Part shown: positions 26,831 through 35,580 of the stretch, piece by piece
How positions within the stretch are numbered: position 1 is the stretch's first letter
Layout: each line of letters starts with the position of its first letter
Assembly (NCBI RefSeq): GCF_013407925.2
Contig: NZ_CP060201.1
Coordinates: forward strand, 6,754,520-6,818,519
Source: Pseudomonas protegens
GTDB taxonomy: Bacteria; Pseudomonadota; Gammaproteobacteria; Pseudomonadales; Pseudomonadaceae
Direction: 5' to 3'
DNA: 64,000 nucleotides
The notes under the pieces: generated by a model
Databases searched by the model: none
The model's input: the letters and a program-made list of their open reading frames with translations, nothing else
Told to the model about the DNA's origin: nothing
Program-made: the position numbers and the translations under genes

Positions 26831-27388
26831 TTGAACAACACGATCATTCTCATGCGTCACGGTCGACCCCAGGGTATTGCCACCCGGAGAATATCCGCCC
26901 TCGACATGCAGGCCTGGATACACGACTACGAACGCTCCGCCATCGACGGCCAGCCCGCCCCACCCTCCAGCCTGCAACTGGCCGCCAGCGCTGGGGTGAT
27001 TGTCTCCAGTAACGCGCCACGGGCCCTGGCATCTGTCCAGGCGCTCGGACGGGAACCTGCCCTGGTGGACCCGGTATTCAGCGAGGCGCAACTGCCCTAC
27101 GGGCGCTGGAGACGACCACGCCTGTCGCCCTTTACCTGGGCCGCGATCCTGAGAATCCTCTGGTTGTGCGGTTATTCAGGACAGGTCGAATCGGCCGCTG
27201 GGGCCCGGCAGCGCGCCGCAGTCGCCGCCCGCCGACTGCAGTCCCTGGCCGGAAAACAGCCGGTGCTGTTGCTCGGTCATGGCTGGATGAACCGTCTGAT
27301 CGGCAAGCAGTTGGCCGCCGCCGGCTGGAAACGCCATCACAGCGACGGTGGTCGCTACTGGAGTGCGACAGTCTATCGACGGCAATAG
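26831..27388 (+). CDS. Histidine phosphatase superfamily protein
   Basis: A 185-residue phosphoglycerate-mutase-fold protein. The catalytic motif is MRHGRPQG (RHG, His about residue 10), with a late LLGHGWMNR providing the second histidine. SSNAPRALASVQALG carries the conserved Arg. The start must lie before the RHG motif, and TTG at 26831 is the only suitable codon, 7 bp after the SDR stop. The middle (RPRLSPFTWAAILRILWLCG) is like a subgroup of pseudomonad phosphatases of unknown substrate. Confidence 0.83.
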   Translation: MNNTIILMRHGRPQGIATRRISALDMQAWIHDYERSAIDGQPAPPSSLQLAASAGVIVSSNAPRALASVQALGREPALVDPVFSEAQLPYGRWRRPRLSPFTWAAILRILWLCGYSGQVESAAGARQRAAVAARRLQSLAGKQPVLLLGHGWMNRLIGKQLAAAGWKRHHSDGGRYWSATVYRRQ

Positions 27389-27564
27389 CCCGCCCGGGGC
27401 GGGCCGGGAAATCCTCCGTGCCCTGAGCCCTGACTGAATTTAACCGCGCCGGACACTGTCTAGTGCGCGCCGGTTGCCCGGCAAACGGGTATAGTTGCCG
27501 GCTTGCCCGGTGTGCCACAGGCCGCTTGGGCTACAGGACTTGGTCAGGACTTAATGGTTGCCGC

Positions 27565-28269
27565 GTGTTGGTAAGACTTCTATTGATTGCACTGCTGCTG
27601 GCGCTATCGGCCTGCAGCTCCAATTCCTCCAGCCCTGGCGGCAATGCACCGCTCAAGGCCGGTGAATACCGGGTCAAGCGTGGTGACACGCTGTATTCGA
27701 TCGCCAGCCGCAACGGCACCAGCTGGAAGGAAGTGGCGCGGCTCAACGGCCTCAAGGCGCCCTATACCGTGGAAGTCGGCCAGGTGCTGCGGGTGGGCGG
27801 CGCGGCCAAGACCACCCGGGTGGTCAGCAGCTCGCGCAGCAGCGCCAGCAAGAGCAAGGCCAAGGCCCCGCCGCCTGCCCCGCCCATGCCCAAGGTCACC
27901 CTGCAGGGCTGGAGCTGGCCGCTGCGCGGGGTGCTGATCGGCCGCTTCTCGCCCACTGGCAAACTCAACCAGGGCATCCGCATCGCCACCACCGAAGGCC
28001 AGCCGATCCAGGCCACCCTGGGTGGCAAGGTGGCCTTCGCCGGCTACATGCGCGGCTACGGCAACCTGATGATCCTGCAGCACGGCCCTTCCTACACCAG
28101 CACCTATGCCTACAACAGCAAGCTGCTGGTCAAGGAAGGCCAGATGGTGATCAAAGGCCAGAAGATCGCCGAAGCCGGCTCCCAGGACACCGACCGCGCC
28201 CAGCTGTACTTCGAGATCCGCGCCAACGGCGTACCGGTGGACCCGCTGCGGTTGTTGCCGCCGGGGTGA
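27565..28269 (+). CDS. NlpD/ActS-like LysM lipoprotein with degenerate LytM domain
   Basis: About 234 residues, outer-membrane lipoprotein. Signal peptide VRLLLIALLLALSAC ends in the lipobox LSAC; LysM domain (YRVKRGDTLYSIASRNGTSW) binds peptidoglycan; a Ser/Lys/Pro-rich linker leads to a LytM/M23 domain. The zinc ligands are gone: NQGIRIA replaces HxGxDIA, TYAYNSKLL replaces the HxH region, and QLYFEIR replaces HLHFEIR. Like E. coli NlpD and ActS (YgeR) it should be an amidase activator rather than a hydrolase. The start is GTG at 27565 or the adjacent TTG; no strong ribosome site decides. Confidence 0.85.
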   Translation: MLVRLLLIALLLALSACSSNSSSPGGNAPLKAGEYRVKRGDTLYSIASRNGTSWKEVARLNGLKAPYTVEVGQVLRVGGAAKTTRVVSSSRSSASKSKAKAPPPAPPMPKVTLQGWSWPLRGVLIGRFSPTGKLNQGIRIATTEGQPIQATLGGKVAFAGYMRGYGNLMILQHGPSYTSTYAYNSKLLVKEGQMVIKGQKIAEAGSQDTDRAQLYFEIRANGVPVDPLRLLPPG

Positions 28270-28360
28270 GTGCAACAAGACCCCTGCGCCCAGGGCCAAG
28301 GCACGTCAACAAAACCCGGGGCGATGGCCTCTCGCCCTATTGAGCGGAGGCCGCGCGGAG

Positions 28361-30640
28361 TCAAATGCCTCGCAGTTCGTGCTCGATGTCATCGGGCTTG
28401 CCACCCCACCAGTTGGGAGTGTCAAGCAACCCCGGGCGTGCCACCTGCTTTTCAAGCTGCGACTTCAACTTCTTCAGATACACCCGTGTCTGGATGGTCG
28501 GCTCCAGTTGGCAGAGGGCTTGCCAAGCCAGCTGGATATATTCCAGGTAGTGCGTGGCCTGCTCTGCACAGGTAGAGGAGGACTCCCATCGATCAGTAAA
28601 CGCATCAAGGTAGGACAAGGCGTTCTTCGCCAGTATTTCCCTGGCGCCCAGCTCCTGGGTGCTGCCGATCAGTTCCTTCAAGACTGCGCATCCCAGGTCC
28701 TTGCTGGCCGGCACATACAGGGGTGAGCGCTCTTCAGTCAGTACCCACTTCAGTCGCGCATCATCCTGGCCCAGTGCATTCGCTACGCCATTGGGCAAGG
28801 CGAACACTTGGATGGCACTGTGTATCAGAGGCGGCGCGAGCACCGTCCGCAACGCATCCACATAGAGCTCATACGCTCGGGCCACTTCCCATGCAGGAAC
28901 ACGCAGCGTGCCCTGTATAGGCTCGGTATCCATATACAGGCGCTGTGGGTCATCGCACTGGGCTGCAATGATCGCCGCCAATCGCAGCTCGCGTTCACGG
29001 AGCACTCTTTCCGGTTGGCTGCCGTTCTTTGAGACGCTCCCATAAAAGCTCCTGATAAAGCCGATACACACGTCATATTCGCTGCGCGCCTTGAATATGG
29101 CGCCCTGAAGACCGGCCGTGTAACAGAACTCAATCAACCCCAGCAGCTCTGCGGCGCTGTGCATCGCTCGCTCGAACGCTTCCCGTGAGTAAAAGGCGCC
29201 GGCTCTGCCCAACTGCTCGCCATACTGAAAATTCGCCATGTTAAGCATCGCACAGGCCACTGCGACCTCACCTTCGTCGCTGCGGCTAGCCGCCTCTCGA
29301 ATGAAGTCGTTGAGGGGCTGGGCGTTCCGGAATTCCCCCCAGGAACTCACCAACCGGGAAAACTCGGGAATGGTGAACTCCACCTCGCGGACCGCCAGGC
29401 TCATCTCATAGTGAATGTTTGCCAGGGACAGTTTGCTTCTGGCATGGCCCAGCTCTTCGATCAACTTCAGCAGGCGCTTGTTCTTAACGTCGTCCTTGGG
29501 AGATTGTGCGGCGTTGAGCGCTACTTGCTTGTGCTGCTCCTGTTCCTTGGTATTGGCATTGCCAAACATGTTGGCTCTGAAGGCCGATTGGAACCCCAGC
29601 AGGTGCTCTTCAACCACCTGGGCCACCTTGGGTTCGGTCTCACGTAAGACGGTTTGCAGGATGATCCCGCGCCAGTCCAGTTGGCCCTCGGCATGCCGAT
29701 CAGCCGCCGCGCCGAACACCGACAAGCTGCGACAGATGCGCTTGGCCTGGCGCGGGTTGGCGGGAAACCATTCGGCGGTCTGCACGATGGCCGTGTCCGG
29801 TAGGAATGGGCAGCAGTATTTCAGGTTCCTGGCGACCATTCGCTGCACCTGCTTCGGGCTGGGCTCGGGCAGGGTCACCGGCACATCGATGATCTTGTCC
29901 AGGAAGTGCTGGGCCGACTCGCCGAAGGCATCGGAATAGGAACGCAGGGCCCGTCCCACGACCTCCTTGTCAAAGGCCAGGACAAAGACGAATCCCGGCC
30001 AGTCCAGAAGTTCCCGCAGCGTCAACAGGGTCGCCGGGAGCATCCGCGGATCGGCACGGTCGAGGTCGTCGACAAACACAATGATGCGTCTATCGCCCAG
30101 TTGCTTGCGCAGGGCATCCAGGTCGCTTTTTTCCAGTTGCAGTATTTCACTCAGTTTCTCGAAGGCCAGCCCTGCGGCGCCGGCTGCCAAGGTCACGATT
30201 TCGCTGTAGCTGGCCGACTCGGGAAGCTTGAGGTCAGCGGTTTTTTTGGCGGCTTTTTCCAGGATCTCGGCGATCTTTTTCGACTGGCGTTTGGTCCAGT
30301 GCTTGAAGGGCTCGCCAACACCTGAACGTTGCAGTGCATCCGCCAGCGCCAGATAGAACTGCACGATGAACTCCTGCTCGCCGCTGGTCCGCCACGCGGG
30401 AAGCCGCACCACGATGTCGTCCTTCTCCTCGGCTATGAGCTGCAAAAAATTCAGCACGCTGGTCTTGCCGCTGCCCCACGGGCCGTACAGGCCGATCCGG
30501 GTCGACCAGCCCAGGGGCGTCGCGGTGATCATGCGATACACCAGCCTGGCCACCGGCCAGCGATCCAGAAGGTCGTCGTCGCGGCGGGTCAGCGCCGCGT
30601 CGTGCCCGCCGGGGGCGGTAAAAGCCTGTGTGACCGACAT
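28361..30640 (-). CDS. KAP-family P-loop NTPase
   Basis: A 759-residue ATPase. KAP features are IGLYGPWGSGKTSVLNFL (Walker A, 53-60), an Arg/Trp-rich VVRLPAWRTSGEQE, Walker B VFVDDLDRADP (about 188-198) and VFVLAFDKEVVGRAL. Most KAP proteins have two to four membrane helices inserted between the Walker motifs; here only a weak hydrophobic stretch (IVTLAAGAAGLAFEKL) is seen, so it may be cytoplasmic. The C-terminal 400 residues are helical with no known domain. It follows the secreted-protein gene by 12 bp. The family includes PifA, which excludes phage T7, so an antiphage role is possible but inferred. Confidence 0.85.
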   Translation of the reverse strand: MSVTQAFTAPGGHDAALTRRDDDLLDRWPVARLVYRMITATPLGWSTRIGLYGPWGSGKTSVLNFLQLIAEEKDDIVVRLPAWRTSGEQEFIVQFYLALADALQRSGVGEPFKHWTKRQSKKIAEILEKAAKKTADLKLPESASYSEIVTLAAGAAGLAFEKLSEILQLEKSDLDALRKQLGDRRIIVFVDDLDRADPRMLPATLLTLRELLDWPGFVFVLAFDKEVVGRALRSYSDAFGESAQHFLDKIIDVPVTLPEPSPKQVQRMVARNLKYCCPFLPDTAIVQTAEWFPANPRQAKRICRSLSVFGAAADRHAEGQLDWRGIILQTVLRETEPKVAQVVEEHLLGFQSAFRANMFGNANTKEQEQHKQVALNAAQSPKDDVKNKRLLKLIEELGHARSKLSLANIHYEMSLAVREVEFTIPEFSRLVSSWGEFRNAQPLNDFIREAASRSDEGEVAVACAMLNMANFQYGEQLGRAGAFYSREAFERAMHSAAELLGLIEFCYTAGLQGAIFKARSEYDVCIGFIRSFYGSVSKNGSQPERVLRERELRLAAIIAAQCDDPQRLYMDTEPIQGTLRVPAWEVARAYELYVDALRTVLAPPLIHSAIQVFALPNGVANALGQDDARLKWVLTEERSPLYVPASKDLGCAVLKELIGSTQELGAREILAKNALSYLDAFTDRWESSSTCAEQATHYLEYIQLAWQALCQLEPTIQTRVYLKKLKSQLEKQVARPGLLDTPNWWGGKPDDIEHELRGI

Positions 30641-30652
30641 CTGTCTACGTCC

Positions 30653-32062
30653 TTATTGCTGCTGCGGCTTGAGCAGATCGATGGAGATCATCTTGTACAT
30701 GCCGCTGAGCGGCACCATGCGCTTGATGTCCATCTGGTAGAAACCGGCCACCGGGCTGATGGACGCCGGCATGGCCGGGGTACAGCCGGTGAGGCTGTAG
30801 AGGTTCATGTGGTCGGCATTCGGATCGCCCACGGTGCCCTGGCGCATGGACAGGCTGCAACGCAGGCTGCCCTTGAGCCCGGGGCCACCATCGCCCTGGA
30901 CTTCCAGGCGCAACGGGCAGACACCCATGCGCCGACCGCCCATCCAGGGATCCTGGGCCTGCGGACATTCCTGGTCGCCGACGGTGGCCATGACCTGGCC
31001 CACCAACTGGCGCAGATCCTTGTTCTGGTCCGGCCAGACTTCGCCGTTGTCGACCATGCGGTCCTTGATGAACAGGGTGTAGCGCACCGGGAAACCGACC
31101 TTGTTGCTGAGCATGAACGCGCCCTGGGAATAGGCCAGCTTGTCACCGGCCTTGCAGCCGGCGCGATCGGTGACGCTGAACTCGGTGGTGTTGAGGTTCT
31201 TCATGTCGGTGCCGCCGTTGAGCCGGATCAGGCACTGGGCTTGCCGGCCGTCGCGGCAGGCGTTTTCCACCAGGCGCAGGCCCTGGCTGAGCACCGCGTT
31301 GTCGTCGATGACAAAACCGTTGAAATTGCTCATGTCGCTGGGCAGCACGCGGTTGACCCGCAAGTCGACGAGAAAATCGCCGTTGGCCGCCAGCGAGGGC
31401 TCCAGGTTGATCGAGAAGCGGGCGTTGCACTGCTGCTTCAAGGTCACCTTGAAGTTCTGCGCATCCGGCAGGCCACCGATCATGCCGCCCGCACCGAACG
31501 GCAGGCCGAGGACGCTGCCCAGGGTGGTGAGAATGCCGGAAATCACGGCCTTGGTCTTGGCGTAGGCCTCCAGCTCGTCGTTGGTCATGTTGCTGACTTG
31601 GGCTTGGCTGAAGTTGTTCGACTGGTTCCAGTTGAAGCTGGTGGTGGAGCGGATGGTCCCGTTGAGCCGGGCCTCGTCGCAGGCGCCACGCTCCTGGCAG
31701 AACTTGAGGTTGAAGCCCCAGTCCTTGCTGAAGATGTCGAGGATGTTGAACATCGGCTTGCTCAAGGCCATCACCAGCATGCCCTGCTGGCGCGCGCCGA
31801 TCACCACGGGACCGGATTCCAGGCCCTTGGCGGTGGCGTATTTGGGCACATCCACTGGGTACTTGCGCTCGAAATCCGAGGAGTTGACGTTGAACGGCGG
31901 CTCGAACGTGATGGGGTAATCGCCTTCGTTCTCGATCACCAGGGTGATGAAATCAGGCTCCGCGGCCTGAGTCTCAAGGCTGAGCGCGGCCAACGGCAGG
32001 CCCAGCAGGCAACTGGTCAGCAAGGCGGTGTGGCAGCGGGTCCAGAATCCGGTCGGGCGCAT
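30653..32062 (-). CDS. Secreted protein of unknown function, partner of the KAP NTPase
   Basis: A 469-residue exported protein with a signal peptide (TALLTSCLLGLPLAALS, probable cleavage after TQA). I do not recognise any domain. The N-terminal half looks beta-rich (ITLVIENEGDYPITFEPPFN). The middle has a Gly-rich hydrophobic stretch, VISGILTTLGSVLGLPFGAG then GMIGGLP, that might insert into membranes. The C-terminal half has many cysteines, probably disulfide bonded, and ends MVPLSGMYKMISIDLLKPQQ. ATG at 32062 has AAGG 7 bases upstream. It heads a two-gene operon with the KAP NTPase, an unusual pairing of exported and cytoplasmic proteins. Confidence 0.75.
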   Translation of the reverse strand: MRPTGFWTRCHTALLTSCLLGLPLAALSLETQAAEPDFITLVIENEGDYPITFEPPFNVNSSDFERKYPVDVPKYATAKGLESGPVVIGARQQGMLVMALSKPMFNILDIFSKDWGFNLKFCQERGACDEARLNGTIRSTTSFNWNQSNNFSQAQVSNMTNDELEAYAKTKAVISGILTTLGSVLGLPFGAGGMIGGLPDAQNFKVTLKQQCNARFSINLEPSLAANGDFLVDLRVNRVLPSDMSNFNGFVIDDNAVLSQGLRLVENACRDGRQAQCLIRLNGGTDMKNLNTTEFSVTDRAGCKAGDKLAYSQGAFMLSNKVGFPVRYTLFIKDRMVDNGEVWPDQNKDLRQLVGQVMATVGDQECPQAQDPWMGGRRMGVCPLRLEVQGDGGPGLKGSLRCSLSMRQGTVGDPNADHMNLYSLTGCTPAMPASISPVAGFYQMDIKRMVPLSGMYKMISIDLLKPQQQ

Positions 32063-32141
32063 CGTCAATCCTTGAACGAGGGAGAGGGGCGCTCACTGTA
32101 AATGCTTTATGGCCCATTGCCACCCCCTTCTTTCATCACTT

Positions 32142-32155
32142 CGGATCAGCATCAG
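32142..32155. promoter_or_regulatory. Weak FNR-box-like site between two divergent genes
   Basis: CGGATCAGCATCAG matches the FNR/Anr box at 11 of 14 positions (TTGAT-N4-ATCAA, counting the spacer as free). It is centred about 94 bp before the FNR-family gene and about 86 bp before the secreted-protein gene. It suggests autoregulation but is the weakest of the sites reported. Confidence 0.35.
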
Positions 32156-32242
32156 GCGCCACCAGGCGCACCGGTCTACAGTTAACCACCGGGCTTGCCC
32201 TCTTCCCCCCGCCCAAGCCGGCCCAATTGATGCGAGCCCCCC

Positions 32243-32995
32243 ATGCCGCCACTCCAGACACGCCCCATTCACGTGCAACACCTCAAGGCCGCCTGCTCAA
32301 ATTGCAGCGTGCTGGAGTTGTGCTTGCCCATCGGCCTCAATCACCAGGAGGTGCAACGCCTGGACACCTTGATCCTGCAGCGGATGAAGGTGAAGAAAGG
32401 CCATACGCTGTATCACGCCGGCGATCCCTTGCATTCGCTGTACGCCGTGCGCATGGGCTTCTTCAAGACCTGCGTGCTGTCGGTGGACGGCCGCGAGCAG
32501 GTCACCGGGTTCCAGATGGCCGGGGAGATTCTCGGGCTCGATGCCATCAGCACCAACCAGCATGCCTGCAGCGCCTTTGCCCTGGAGGATTGCGAGGTGT
32601 GCCCGATTCCCTTCGCCCAGCTGGAACACTTGTCCCAGGCCCTGCCTTCGCTGCAGCACAACCTGAACAAGATCCTCAGCCGGGAGATCGTGCGTGATCA
32701 CAGCATGTTGCTGCTGATGGGCAACATGAACTCCGACGAGCGCCTGGCGGCCTTTCTGCTCAATCTGTCCCAGCGCCTGAGCCTGCGCGGCTATTCGTCT
32801 CGGGCCTTTGTCCTGCGCATGCGCCGCGAGGAAATCGGCTCCTACCTGGGCCTGCGCCTGGAAACCATCTGCCGGGGCATTGCCCATCTGCGCGACCAGG
32901 GCCTGGTGACGATCAACGGCAAGCAGGTCCAGATCCTCGATCTGGAAGGCCTGAAGCGACGGGTCGCGGGCTGCCAGAACCCGGCCAGGGATTAG
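32243..32995 (+). CDS. FNR/Anr-family oxygen-responsive regulator
   Basis: A 250-residue Crp/Fnr transcription factor. It keeps all four FNR cluster ligands: Cys18, Cys21, Cys27 (CSNCSVLELCLP) and Cys120 in VCPIPF, so it should carry an oxygen-labile 4Fe-4S cluster. A cyclic-nucleotide-like beta roll and long dimer helix precede the HTH EEIGSYLGLRLETICRGIAH. The recognition helix reads E-T-I-C-R where FNR and Anr have E-T-I/V-S-R: the Ser base-contact residue is Cys. The gene is convergent with the beta-CASP gene, with stops overlapping by 4 bases. It is likely a second Anr-type regulator serving the stress genes around it. Confidence 0.92.
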   Translation: MPPLQTRPIHVQHLKAACSNCSVLELCLPIGLNHQEVQRLDTLILQRMKVKKGHTLYHAGDPLHSLYAVRMGFFKTCVLSVDGREQVTGFQMAGEILGLDAISTNQHACSAFALEDCEVCPIPFAQLEHLSQALPSLQHNLNKILSREIVRDHSMLLLMGNMNSDERLAAFLLNLSQRLSLRGYSSRAFVLRMRREEIGSYLGLRLETICRGIAHLRDQGLVTINGKQVQILDLEGLKRRVAGCQNPARD

Positions 32996-34365
32996 GCCGC
33001 CGAGCCAGGCTCCAGATCCACGCTGTCGCGGTATTCCGGCACCGACACCGACCAGCCCAGTTCCAGGCTGATACGCCGGCGCAAGGTGTCGGCGGCATTG
33101 GCCTCGCCGTGGATCACATAGGTGTGCTTCGGCGCACGCTTGAAGCCCCGCAGCCATTGCATGATCTCGTCGGCGTCGGCGTGGGCCGAAAGGCTCTGCA
33201 TGGCCGTGACTTCGGCGCGGATCGGCACTTCCCGGCCATGGATGCGCACCGACTCGGCACCGGCGATGATCTGCGCGCCACGGGTGCCACCGGCCTGGAA
33301 CCCGGGAAACAGCAGGCTGTTGGCCGGATCGGGCGCCAGCACCTTCAGGTGATAGAGCACCCGGCCGCCGGTGGCCATGCCGCTGGCGGCGATGATCACC
33401 GCCGGACTGTTGAGTTGGTCCAGGGCCATGGACTCCTGGGTGCTGCGCACGATGCGCGCGACATGGCACATGCCTTCGCATTCCTCCCGGGACAATCGGT
33501 GCTCACTGCGAAAACGCTGGTACAGATGGGTGGTGTCGGTGGCCATGGGGCTGTTGAGGTAGATCGGCAGATCGGGAATTGCCTGGCGCTGGCGCAGGCG
33601 ATACAGGTGATACATCAGCAACTGCGCGCGCCCCACGGCAAAGGACGGCACCAGGGTGATGCCGCCACGCGCGGCGGTACGGTTGATGACATCGGCCAGT
33701 TGCTGCTCGGGGTCGTCCCGGGGATGCAGACGGTCGCCGTAGGTCGACTCCACCAGCAGGTAGTCGGCCTGCTCGATGCTTTCGGGGGCGAACATCAGCG
33801 GGTCCTGCATGCGGCCCAGATCACCGGAAAACACCACACTGGTGCCCGCGGCGTCCACCTGGACCGAGGCGGCGCCGAGAATGTGCCCGGCGCCGCGCAA
33901 TTGGACATGCAACCCCGGCACCACTTCCACCCGATGCTGCAATTGCAGCGGATGCAGGAGTTTCAGGGCCTGCTCGGCATCGCGCTCGGTGTACAGCGGC
34001 AACGCCGGGGCATGTTTGGAGAAACCGTGGCGGTTGGCGTAGGCCGCCTCCTCTTCCTGCAGTCTTGCGCTGTCGCGCAGCAGTATCTTGGCCAGCTCGC
34101 AGGTGGCGGCGGTGGCATACACCGGTCCGCGGTAGCCGTTGCGCACCAGCAGCGGCAGGTAGCCGCTGTGATCCAGGTGAGCATGGGTCAGCACGATGGC
34201 GTCCAACTCGCGCAGCGGCAGGCCGAAGGCTTCCCAGTTGTGCTGGCGCAGCTGCTTGTAGCCCTGGAACAGCCCGCAGTCCACCAGCACATGCCGGCCC
34301 TCGTGCTGCACCAGGTATTTGCTGCCGGTGACGGTGCCGGCGGCACCGAGAAAGCTCAGGCGCAT
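32992..34365 (-). CDS. Metallo-beta-lactamase / beta-CASP RNA-processing-type hydrolase
   Basis: A 457-residue protein of the CPSF73/Ysh1-like class. Metal motifs are THAHLDHSGYLP (HxHxDH), GAGHILGAASV, SGDLGR and the C-terminal SLSAHADADEIMQW and VIHGE. The beta-CASP insert shows LLVESTYGDR, TLVPSFAVGRAQ and IAASGMATGGRV, typical of RNA-specificity domains. ATG at 34365 has AGGAG 6 bases before it. It follows the universal-stress gene by 46 bp on the same strand, so an Anr-controlled operon is likely. In pseudomonads it is regularly next to usp genes; the RNA substrate is unknown. Confidence 0.9.
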   Translation of the reverse strand: MRLSFLGAAGTVTGSKYLVQHEGRHVLVDCGLFQGYKQLRQHNWEAFGLPLRELDAIVLTHAHLDHSGYLPLLVRNGYRGPVYATAATCELAKILLRDSARLQEEEAAYANRHGFSKHAPALPLYTERDAEQALKLLHPLQLQHRVEVVPGLHVQLRGAGHILGAASVQVDAAGTSVVFSGDLGRMQDPLMFAPESIEQADYLLVESTYGDRLHPRDDPEQQLADVINRTAARGGITLVPSFAVGRAQLLMYHLYRLRQRQAIPDLPIYLNSPMATDTTHLYQRFRSEHRLSREECEGMCHVARIVRSTQESMALDQLNSPAVIIAASGMATGGRVLYHLKVLAPDPANSLLFPGFQAGGTRGAQIIAGAESVRIHGREVPIRAEVTAMQSLSAHADADEIMQWLRGFKRAPKHTYVIHGEANAADTLRRRISLELGWSVSVPEYRDSVDLEPGSAA

Positions 34366-34411
34366 GTCCATCTCCTTCGTGTCGGGCAAGGTCCCGGGGC
34401 ATGGCCGGCCC

Positions 34412-35323
34412 TCATTCCTGGGGCTCCACCAGCATCAGGCTACAAGGGGTGTGGTACAGCAGTTGCTCGGCGCTGCCGCCGACAAAGCGTTGCAGGCCCC
34501 GGCGATGCACGCGTCCGAGGACTATCAGGTCGAAGTCGTGGTCGGCGGCAAAGCGCGCGATGACCTGGTGCGGCACGCCTTCCAGGCGATGACAGAGCTC
34601 CGGGGCGATGGCGTAGCGCTCGGCCAGCGTCTCGAACGCTTCTTGCTGCGCGTCGTTCACCGCCTCGCGCATGCTGAGGTCGTTGTCAGGACTGTAGATG
34701 GGCAGGCCGGTGGCATTTTCCGTGGCCCAGTCCGCCACGTTCAGCAGGTGCACCCGGGCGCCGCAGGTGCTGGCCAGGGTCGCGCCCATCTGCAGAATGC
34801 GCTGGTTCAGGCCCTGGGTCAGGTATTCCAGGTGAGACAGATCCAGGGCGGCCAGCACCTTCAACGGCAAGGGATGCCGGCTGTCGGTCACCAGGTGCAG
34901 CGGCTGGCGCAGGTCGCGCAGCAGCAACCAGTCCAGGGGCTTGTAGAAGATGCGCCGCAGGGTGGGCACGGGCTGGGCGTCCTTGACCACCAGGTCCGGG
35001 TGGTAGTCGCTCACGTAATCGAGGATGTCCTGCAGCCGGGCCTTGGCCCACAGCACTTCGGTGGTCACCCGCAGGCCATTGGCCCGCTCGAAGCGGGCCT
35101 GCTGTTCCAGCCACTGCCGATGCACCTGCAGGTAGCCTTCCCGGGCCTGGGCCATGGCCTGGTGATCGAACAGCCCGGCGACCTCCAGCACTTCGATGAA
35201 GTCGAAGGCGACGATATGCAAACTGGCGCCCATGGCCCGGGCCAGGGCACTGGCCCGGTCGAAGGCCGGTGTGCGCGACAGGGCGGTGGGTGCGATCAAC
35301 AACACGCGTTGCAGTGTGGACAT
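34412..35323 (-). CDS. Tandem universal stress protein
   Basis: A 303-residue protein with two UspA domains, like UspE. It begins MSTLQRVLLIAPTALSRTPA. The second domain ends in the nucleotide-binding signature LGRVHRRGLQRFVGGSAEQL, matching the G-x2-G-x9-G-(S/T) pattern of ATP-binding USPs, while the first domain lacks it. ATG at 35323 follows GGGAGGT; the open frame continues 80 codons upstream but over regulatory DNA. An FNR-box-like site is centred about 92 bp upstream. Such USPs support survival in anaerobic stationary phase in P. aeruginosa. A close paralogue lies at 36190-37113. Confidence 0.92.
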   Translation of the reverse strand: MSTLQRVLLIAPTALSRTPAFDRASALARAMGASLHIVAFDFIEVLEVAGLFDHQAMAQAREGYLQVHRQWLEQQARFERANGLRVTTEVLWAKARLQDILDYVSDYHPDLVVKDAQPVPTLRRIFYKPLDWLLLRDLRQPLHLVTDSRHPLPLKVLAALDLSHLEYLTQGLNQRILQMGATLASTCGARVHLLNVADWATENATGLPIYSPDNDLSMREAVNDAQQEAFETLAERYAIAPELCHRLEGVPHQVIARFAADHDFDLIVLGRVHRRGLQRFVGGSAEQLLYHTPCSLMLVEPQE

Positions 35324-35408
35324 GGGCACCTCCCGGGCGGCGCGCTGGGCAACGACCCGGGATACCCGAGCCGATGCGCCGATGATGCGCGCCGCGCGGG
35401 CCGCCGAT

Positions 35409-35422
35409 TTGACAAAAATCAC
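35409..35422. promoter_or_regulatory. FNR/Anr box for the universal stress gene
   Basis: TTGACAAAAATCAC matches TTGAT-N4-ATCAA with one mismatch in each half. It is centred about 92 bp before the usp start at 35323, a spacing that allows a class II FNR promoter. Confidence 0.55.
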
Positions 35423-35477
35423 AAAGCCTCGGGTTAAGGCCGCGCCGGCAGTCACTCGCCGAGCCGGTGAAGCGCAT

Positions 35478-35491
35478 CTGATCCAGATCAG
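35478..35491. promoter_or_regulatory. FNR/Anr box for the GNAT gene, identical to the ackA site
   Basis: CTGATCCAGATCAG is the exact complement of the 14-bp core upstream of ackA, and the identity extends one base on either side. It is centred about 96 bp before the GNAT start at 35581. Confidence 0.6.
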
Positions 35492-35580
35492 ATCCTGCAC
35501 CGGGCAACCGCGGTAAAGGATAGTGACCGCGCGACCCCGGGCCGCGGCCTCCCCCTTCATCATCCCCAGAGGATCGCCCC

